DNA of 64,000 nt from Shewanella fidelis ATCC BAA-318 (lineage in GTDB: Bacteria; Pseudomonadota; Gammaproteobacteria; Enterobacterales; Shewanellaceae): the NCBI RefSeq assembly GCF_000518605.1, contig NZ_JADX01000020.1:1-64000 (forward strand), written 5' to 3'. Positions within the stretch are counted from its first letter, which is position 1. Each line of letters begins with the position of its first letter. The position numbers were made by a program, and so were the translations under genes. Of this stretch, positions 59,857 through 64,000 are shown piece by piece. The notes beneath the pieces are model-generated. The model searched no databases. It worked only from the letters and a program-made list of their open reading frames with translations, and was not told where the DNA came from.

Positions 59857-60166
59857 ATGTCGAACCTTTTGTTGTTTCCTTGAATTCAGACTACCAATCT
59901 CAGGATCAAAAGTCGTGATCTAAATCACGTTTTACTTGCAATTCTATACCGTTCGCTTTTTATTTGATCACTTAGACAAATATAGACAAAAACTGAACGA
60001 ATTTCCTTGAAAAGCCCAAATAATCAGGTCATATTGGATTGGATAAGTAGCTTCTACTTTACAATTTTCTATAAAAACAGCAGTGTAAATAACCCCATAG
60101 CTCTTCTTCATTTCCCGCCTTATAATGTAGCCGCAAACTAAAATTAATTACTAAGAGTGGCTAAAA
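59857..60166. other. raiA-cytochrome b intergenic region
   Basis: No gene seen. A TATAAT-like element (TTATAATG, about 60120-60127) lies before the cytochrome b gene; no clear -35. Confidence 0.4.
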
Positions 60167-60859
60167 ATGGAACAAAATCTAGTCAAAGTTAAAGTGTGGG
60201 ATATTCCAACGCGTGTTTTCCATTGGGGGATGTTGTGCTTGCTGGCAGGATTGTGGTGGACCGCTGATGCCGGGGAAATGGAATGGCATCAAATTTTAGC
60301 TTACGGCTTGATGGTGCTGATCGGTGTCAGACTGATTTGGGGATTTATTGGCAGTGACACTGCAAAGTTTAGCCATTTTGTTCATTCACCAAAAACCGTT
60401 TTAAACTACCTTGGAAAAACAAAGCGCGAAGGGATTTCAACATCGCTGGGTCATAACCCTGTTGGTGGTTATATGGTGGTGACTTTAATTACCCTTGTGT
60501 GTGTGCAATTAGGTAGCGGATTATTCGCCACCGATGAGATTTTTACTGAAGGCCCACTTTATAGCCTAGTTAGTTCTGATACAGCCAGCTGGCTGACTTG
60601 GTTGCATAAGAAGAATTTTGATTTGATATTAATCCTCGCGGCAGTGCACGTATTAGCGGTTGGAGTGCATATGATTAAAGGAGATAAAATTCTTGGCGCT
60701 ATGTTTAGTGGCTATAAGAAGTTGCCAGAGTCAAAGGCTGATGCTGTCAATGCAGATGAGCTAGCTTTTGCCTCTGTAGTTAAAGCGATTGTACTCGCTA
60801 TTGTGATTGGTTCTGTGGTGGTGAATTATTTCATGTTACCAGTCATTGAGATGCTGTAA
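60167..60859 (+). CDS. cytochrome b561 family di-heme protein
   Basis: 230 residues with four or five membrane spans. VWDIPTRVFHWGMLCLL is the typical first heme-ligand region of the Ni-hydrogenase b-type/b561 group; EWHQILAYG, LHKKNFDLILILAAVHVLAVGVHM supply more histidines (split: LHKKNFDL and AAVHVLAVGVHM). It probably passes electrons from quinol to a periplasmic c-type cytochrome; the convergent neighbour encodes cytochrome c'. Confidence 0.9.
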   Translation: MEQNLVKVKVWDIPTRVFHWGMLCLLAGLWWTADAGEMEWHQILAYGLMVLIGVRLIWGFIGSDTAKFSHFVHSPKTVLNYLGKTKREGISTSLGHNPVGGYMVVTLITLVCVQLGSGLFATDEIFTEGPLYSLVSSDTASWLTWLHKKNFDLILILAAVHVLAVGVHMIKGDKILGAMFSGYKKLPESKADAVNADELAFASVVKAIVLAIVIGSVVVNYFMLPVIEML

Positions 60860-60875
60860 CTATCCGACTTGAAAC

Positions 60876-60907
60876 AAAAAAGCCTGTTTAATCAAACAGG
60901 CTTTTTT
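60876..60907. terminator. bidirectional terminator
   Basis: AAAAAAGCCTGTTT/AAACAGGCTTTTTT with AATC loop, shared by the convergent cytochrome genes. Confidence 0.95.
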
Positions 60908-60925
60908 ATGCGACAAAAAGACTAA

Positions 60926-61387
60926 TTAGTCTTTCTTGTATACGTCATGGCAACCTTTACAGCTTTTACCTGTATTGCCAAAAGCTTTTTTAAGTTCTTT
61001 TTTATCACCTTTTGCAGCTACTTGAGCTAGCACTGCTGCATTCTCTTGGAAGGTTTTCATTTTTGCATCGAAGTCTGCTTTATCGCCCCACACTTTTGCT
61101 AACGCTTCGGTATCACCTTTGTCTGAGCCAGCGATAAAACCTTCTAGAGGTAGCTTAGATAGAGCTGCTACATTCTCGGCACGCATAGCAAATACTTCTG
61201 CGTTAAATTCTTTTTTACCTTTTAACATAGCGCCCATGTCGCCAAAGTTATAAGCGATCATGCTAAATGCTGATTGGCGGTACTCGATTGCATCTTCTGC
61301 TTCTTTGAAGTTGTTAGCATACACACTTGTTGCGAAAGTCGCTGTTGCTGCTAGTGCGATAAGGCTCATCTTAGCTGATTTTTTCAT
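60926..61387 (-). CDS. cytochrome c'
   Basis: Periplasmic four-helix heme protein (153 residues) that binds nitric oxide. Signal peptide MKKSAKMSLIALAATATFAT... ends at VYA; the C-terminal CKGCH (143-147) attaches the heme and its histidine is the axial ligand. High-spin cytochromes of this type protect against NO. The b561 partner lies convergently. Confidence 0.93.
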   Translation of the reverse strand: MKKSAKMSLIALAATATFATSVYANNFKEAEDAIEYRQSAFSMIAYNFGDMGAMLKGKKEFNAEVFAMRAENVAALSKLPLEGFIAGSDKGDTEALAKVWGDKADFDAKMKTFQENAAVLAQVAAKGDKKELKKAFGNTGKSCKGCHDVYKKD

Positions 61388-61579
61388 AGTTATTTCTCAC
61401 GTTTTTATTGTGTTATGTGATACTGATTGCGTCTATTGTATATAGTTTTATCCATTCTGCACCATTCGTTTTTCATCATAGTTACGCTTAGTTACAATTG
61501 AGTGATATTTAGCAAAAGCTAATGGTATTCAAAAGTGTATCGGCTCCGGGTTTGTTGTTACAATGATTGTAATGACGCA

Positions 61580-61587
61580 CTAGTACG
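61580..61587. promoter_or_regulatory. TrpR-like half-operator before trpR
   Basis: CTAGTACG lies 25 bases before the trpR ATG, the same octamer as in the aroF promoter spacer. Autoregulation would match E. coli trpR; a full palindrome is not present. Confidence 0.4.
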
Positions 61588-61612
61588 TGAATAAGTTAAT
61601 AGGTGAGGAACT

Positions 61613-61891
61613 ATGAGAGCAGAATGGGATTCAGTATTGGAGAAGGTATTACTGCAGCCTGATCATTCCAGCTTAACAGTGCTGTTTGAGTTACTGCTTA
61701 CTGAGGAAGAGCGCAGTGCAGTGGCTGGTAGGTTAAAAGTATTTCAAATGTTATTGCAAGGTGAGATGAGCCAACGGCAAATAGCCCATGAGTATCAAAT
61801 TAGTATTGCAACGATTACACGTTGTTCTAATTATCTTAAACACATGACAACAGAGCAGAGAACCGCAATTAAGCAGCTGATCATGTCCTAA
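61613..61891 (+). CDS. trpR: Trp repressor
   Basis: 92 residues. LLTEEERSAVAGRLKV and the helix-turn-helix MSQRQIAHEYQISIATITR match TrpR; the tryptophan-binding arginines are present. It represses trp and related operons when tryptophan is abundant. GTGAGGAA precedes the ATG. Its 3' end overlaps the next, convergent gene by four bases. Confidence 0.94.
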   Translation: MRAEWDSVLEKVLLQPDHSSLTVLFELLLTEEERSAVAGRLKVFQMLLQGEMSQRQIAHEYQISIATITRCSNYLKHMTTEQRTAIKQLIMS

Positions 61892-62265
61892 GAATTGAGA
61901 TCCACTTGTACCAGCTTGTGTTTACGGTATTGACTGCGTCTAAGTGCTAAATATGCCGCATAGCTGATGATTATTAAGCTAATAACTGGGCTATAAGTCG
62001 ACTCAATTTTTAAGGTTAGTAATCCAATCAGTAAATAAAAGGCTGGTATGCGCTCATATAGAAAGCGTGGAATAATGCCTTTCTTTCGCCGACTCGCGCG
62101 ATCTGTGCGACGATTATCTGAACGCAGAACATATATTTGACTGCCGAACAAAAACAGTAAAACACCTAAACCTTGTGCAATGGCGGAGTCGAGTTTACTG
62201 ATGGCTAAAGCGCCAACAAGTAAATAACTATAGGGCAAGGCTTCATATATAGGTTTAGCTAACAT
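61888..62265 (-). CDS. conserved small membrane protein
   Basis: 125 residues with three or four hydrophobic segments (YSYLLVGALAIS, GLGVLLFLFGSQIYVL, FYLLIGLLTLKI, ISLIIISYAAYLAL) and a basic middle loop (RRTDRASRRKKG). I do not recognise a family. It is convergent with trpR and apparently alone. Confidence 0.7.
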   Translation of the reverse strand: MLAKPIYEALPYSYLLVGALAISKLDSAIAQGLGVLLFLFGSQIYVLRSDNRRTDRASRRKKGIIPRFLYERIPAFYLLIGLLTLKIESTYSPVISLIIISYAAYLALRRSQYRKHKLVQVDLNS

Positions 62266-62343
62266 TTGCAGTTCCTTTGCAAAAAACGTTGACGTCCATT
62301 TTCAGCTTGCTTCCGTTGGCAAGTTGTATTCACTGTAGCGAAT

Positions 62344-62383
62344 AAAAAAGCCCGTTTCATTGATAACAATGAAACGGGCTTAA
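62344..62383. terminator. terminator after slyD
   Basis: AAGCCCGTTTCATTG/CAATGAAACGGGCTT perfect stem, ATAA loop. The minus-strand side ends in a T-run. Confidence 0.85.
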
Positions 62384-62476
62384 ATTAATGCTAAAGCATT
62401 ACGACTTAATGATGAGTGGTAAGGCTAGAGCTGAACCGTTTTGTAAGTTGAACGGGTTAGCGTAGATGCGCTAAGG

Positions 62477-63124
62477 TTAGTGTCTGCAACCGCAGCCGCC
62501 GTTACCATCGCAGCCTTCTTTGGCTTCTTTAGCTTCGTCGTCACTGCAGCATCCGCCTTCATGCTTATGTTCACCACCACAGCATCCGCCTTCGCTGCCA
62601 TGATCGTGTCCACCGCAGCAGCCACCGCCGTGAGAATGGTCATGACCACCACATCCGCCATGTGCGTGAATATGACCGTGAGCAATCTCTTCTTCAGTCG
62701 CTGCACGTACTTCTAGTACTTCAACGTGGAATACTAAAGATTGGCCAGCTAATGGGTGATTACCATCAACTACGACAACATCATCTTTCACTTCAGTCAC
62801 TTGAACTGGACGTTGGCCCATTTCGGTCTCTGCAATAAAACGCATGCCCGGAACGATGTCTTCGATGTCGCCAAATGCAGACATTGGTACTTCTTGACGA
62901 AGGCCGTCATGGTATGGGCCGTAGCCTTGTTCTGCATCAACAGTTACATCAAGGGTGTCACCTTGTACTTTACCTTCAAGAGCAGCTTCTAAACCTGGGA
63001 TCATATTTTCTGCACCATGCAGATAGATCATTGGCTCGCCTTCAAAAGAACTTTCTACAAGCTGGCCTTTTGCATCTGATAATCGGTAATGGATGCTAAC
63101 AGCACATTTTTCGGTGATTTTCAT
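62477..63124 (-). CDS. slyD: FKBP-type peptidyl-prolyl isomerase SlyD
   Basis: 215 residues: FKBP domain with inserted chaperone flap (about 1-150) and a metal-binding tail rich in His, Cys and Gly (HGHIHAHGGCGGHDH, GGCCGGHDHGSEGG, ending GCGCRH). SlyD assists folding and supplies nickel for hydrogenase maturation. The tail is long but within family range. Confidence 0.96.
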   Translation of the reverse strand: MKITEKCAVSIHYRLSDAKGQLVESSFEGEPMIYLHGAENMIPGLEAALEGKVQGDTLDVTVDAEQGYGPYHDGLRQEVPMSAFGDIEDIVPGMRFIAETEMGQRPVQVTEVKDDVVVVDGNHPLAGQSLVFHVEVLEVRAATEEEIAHGHIHAHGGCGGHDHSHGGGCCGGHDHGSEGGCCGGEHKHEGGCCSDDEAKEAKEGCDGNGGCGCRH

Positions 63125-63471
63125 ATTCGCTCCAATCGGAAATTTGCGCGCATTCTAGCCTGCTTTCACGTTATTGGCGATAGGATGAGTTAACTTATGC
63201 TACCTAAGCCACATCTTTATCTATGGGAATTATGCTTAAGTTGTACAAGTTTTATGCTTTATAGATCTTATTTCTATATTTAGTGCCATTTTATTTTGAT
63301 GGTATTTTCATAACAGCTTGTTAATTAGATTTCAGTAAAATTGTTGAGAATATGCTGTTGGTTAGTTTTATTGTGCCAGAGCATGTTTTCATTATTTATA
63401 ACCAGTGATACGCACTTGGGTTGTGCGTAAGATTTTGATTTTAAATGTTATTGCCTCCACCCTGCTTTTAG
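63125..63471. other. gene-free stretch before the thr leader
   Basis: AT-rich, with no credible frame. Nothing else was identified up to the palindrome at 63472. Confidence 0.4.
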
Positions 63472-63487
63472 TTTACGTTAACGTAAA
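63472..63487. promoter_or_regulatory. perfect palindrome upstream of thr operon
   Basis: TTTACGTTAACGTAAA, overlapped by a second inverted repeat ATCAACAGTTGAT (63487-63499). It lies 115 bases before the thrL -35. A one-mismatch copy is upstream of gltB. Confidence 0.5.
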
Positions 63488-63601
63488 TCAACAGTTGATG
63501 ATATATTTGCTCAGTAAATGCTTATAAACAAGAGTTTATGACACTTTTGCTACCTTTTTATCGAATAAGCTTAATAATAACAATTTAGTTAAATTTAGGG
63601 G

Positions 63602-63630
63602 TTGACAGCGTCTGTGTAAAAGGCAATTCT
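63602..63630 (+). promoter_or_regulatory. thr operon promoter candidate
   Basis: Perfect TTGACA followed after 17 bases by AATTCT, a weak -10. Confidence 0.5.
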
Positions 63631-63689
63631 GTTAGTACACAAATTAATCCAATTGGATATTACCTGATTTTATGTTTAGCCACGTTTTA

Positions 63690-63743
63690 ATGAACACAAC
63701 CATTATTACAACCACCACGATTACCAACGTGGGGGCGGGCTAA
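63690..63743 (+). CDS. thrL: thr operon leader peptide
   Basis: A 17-residue frame, MNTTIITTTTITNVGAG, with seven Thr and four Ile codons, ending GAG like E. coli ThrL. It precedes a terminator by 27 bases. Stalling at Thr/Ile codons would relieve attenuation. Confidence 0.93.
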   Translation: MNTTIITTTTITNVGAG

Positions 63744-63770
63744 GCACAACCTGATATAAGTAAAATATCA

Positions 63771-63803
63771 AGCCCGCTCCCCCTAAAGGAGCGGGCTTTT
63801 TTG
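63771..63803 (+). terminator. thr attenuator terminator
   Basis: AGCCCGCTCC/GGAGCGGGCT stem, CCCTAAA loop and six T. GGGGGCGGGCT at the end of thrL can pair with the left arm as antiterminator. Confidence 0.92.
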
Positions 63804-63836
63804 TTTCTTGAGTGGGCGCGGTAAAAGGAGTTTACA

Positions 63837-64000
63837 ATGAAAGTTATGAAGTTTGGCGGTACATCTTTAGCCAATTGGCAGCGTTTTCAAGGCGCTGCAG
63901 ACATTGTTCGTCAGTCTGTAAAATCAGAGCTGACAGCCGTAGTTTTATCCGCGCCAGCAACCGTTACTAACGGGCTCATTGAAATGGTTTCTGCTGCTGT
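63837..64000 (+). CDS. thrA: bifunctional aspartokinase/homoserine dehydrogenase I, 5' end
   Basis: Only the first 54 codons are in the window. MKVMKFGGTSLANWQRF contains the aspartokinase KFGGTS motif, and VVLSAPATVTNGLIEM matches E. coli ThrA. AAGGAG lies six bases before the ATG. The gene is controlled by the thrL attenuator and continues past the window edge. Confidence 0.93.
   Translation, partial: MKVMKFGGTSLANWQRFQGAADIVRQSVKSELTAVVLSAPATVTNGLIEMVSAA

Noticed and set aside
62425..62706. 93-residue minus-strand frame rich in Ala/Val/Thr
   Set aside because: It is the other reading frame of the repetitive metal-binding tail of slyD.

Overview
The window is chromosomal DNA of a marine gammaproteobacterium, almost certainly a Shewanella. 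The gene order (gltBD, a radical SAM gene, hptA, oxyR, cyaC, mutH, rppH, ptsP, thyA, nhaA/nhaR, sdhE-ygfX, nadB, rpoE-rseABC, lepA-lepB-rnc-era-recO-pdxJ-acpS, corB-like/ypjD, ffh, rpsP-rimM-trmD-rplS, aroF-tyrA, hcp/hcr, pheA, raiA, trpR, slyD, thr operon) and the protein sequences match that genus. No tRNA, rRNA, CRISPR array, prophage or transposase gene was seen.

Layout. 1-1.2 kb: a nickel superoxide dismutase operon with a small His-rich membrane protein. 1.2-7.1 kb: glutamate synthase on the minus strand. 7.1-7.6 kb: a divergent control region with two palindromes. 7.6-12.4 kb: radical SAM protein, phosphotransfer protein HptA, a 280-bp MITE-like repeat, OxyR, a class III adenylate cyclase and MutH. 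12.4-13.1 kb: a gene-free interval rich in DnaA boxes, in the position of E. coli DARS2. 13.1-17.8 kb: RppH, PtsP (apparent frameshift near its start), a TauE/SafE transporter and ThyA; the lgt gene expected before thyA is absent. 18-21 kb: nhaA with a structured leader RNA, a translationally coupled secreted protein and nhaR. 21-32.9 kb: SdhE/YgfX, NadB, the sigma-E envelope-stress locus and a housekeeping run from lepA to acpS. 32.9-36.7 kb: accessory genes (GNAT, DyP peroxidase, MORN-type lipoprotein, Mpo1-like protein). 36.8-49.5 kb: CorB-like protein, YpjD, the SRP protein Ffh and the S16-L19 operon, with a three-gene RND efflux operon between ffh and rpsP. 49.5-64 kb: aromatic amino-acid genes, hybrid-cluster protein and its reductase, an Na+/H+ antiporter, PheA with its attenuator, RaiA, a cytochrome b/cytochrome c' pair, TrpR, SlyD and the attenuated start of the threonine operon.

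Themes. Amino-acid biosynthesis is controlled by visible leader peptides (pheL, thrL), candidate TrpR half-sites and a palindrome shared by the gltB and thr control regions. Stress defence recurs: NiSOD, OxyR, DyP, Hcp with an NsrR-like site, and sigma-E with its autoregulatory promoter.

Most interesting for follow-up: (1) PheA carries an extra C-terminal domain resembling a catalytically dead type I-beta DAHP synthase; (2) the nhaA leader folds into a nested, riboswitch-like structure; (3) the mutH-rppH interval looks like a DARS2 counterpart; (4) ptsP is out of frame after codon 15; (5) pheL may be translated from a leaderless transcript.
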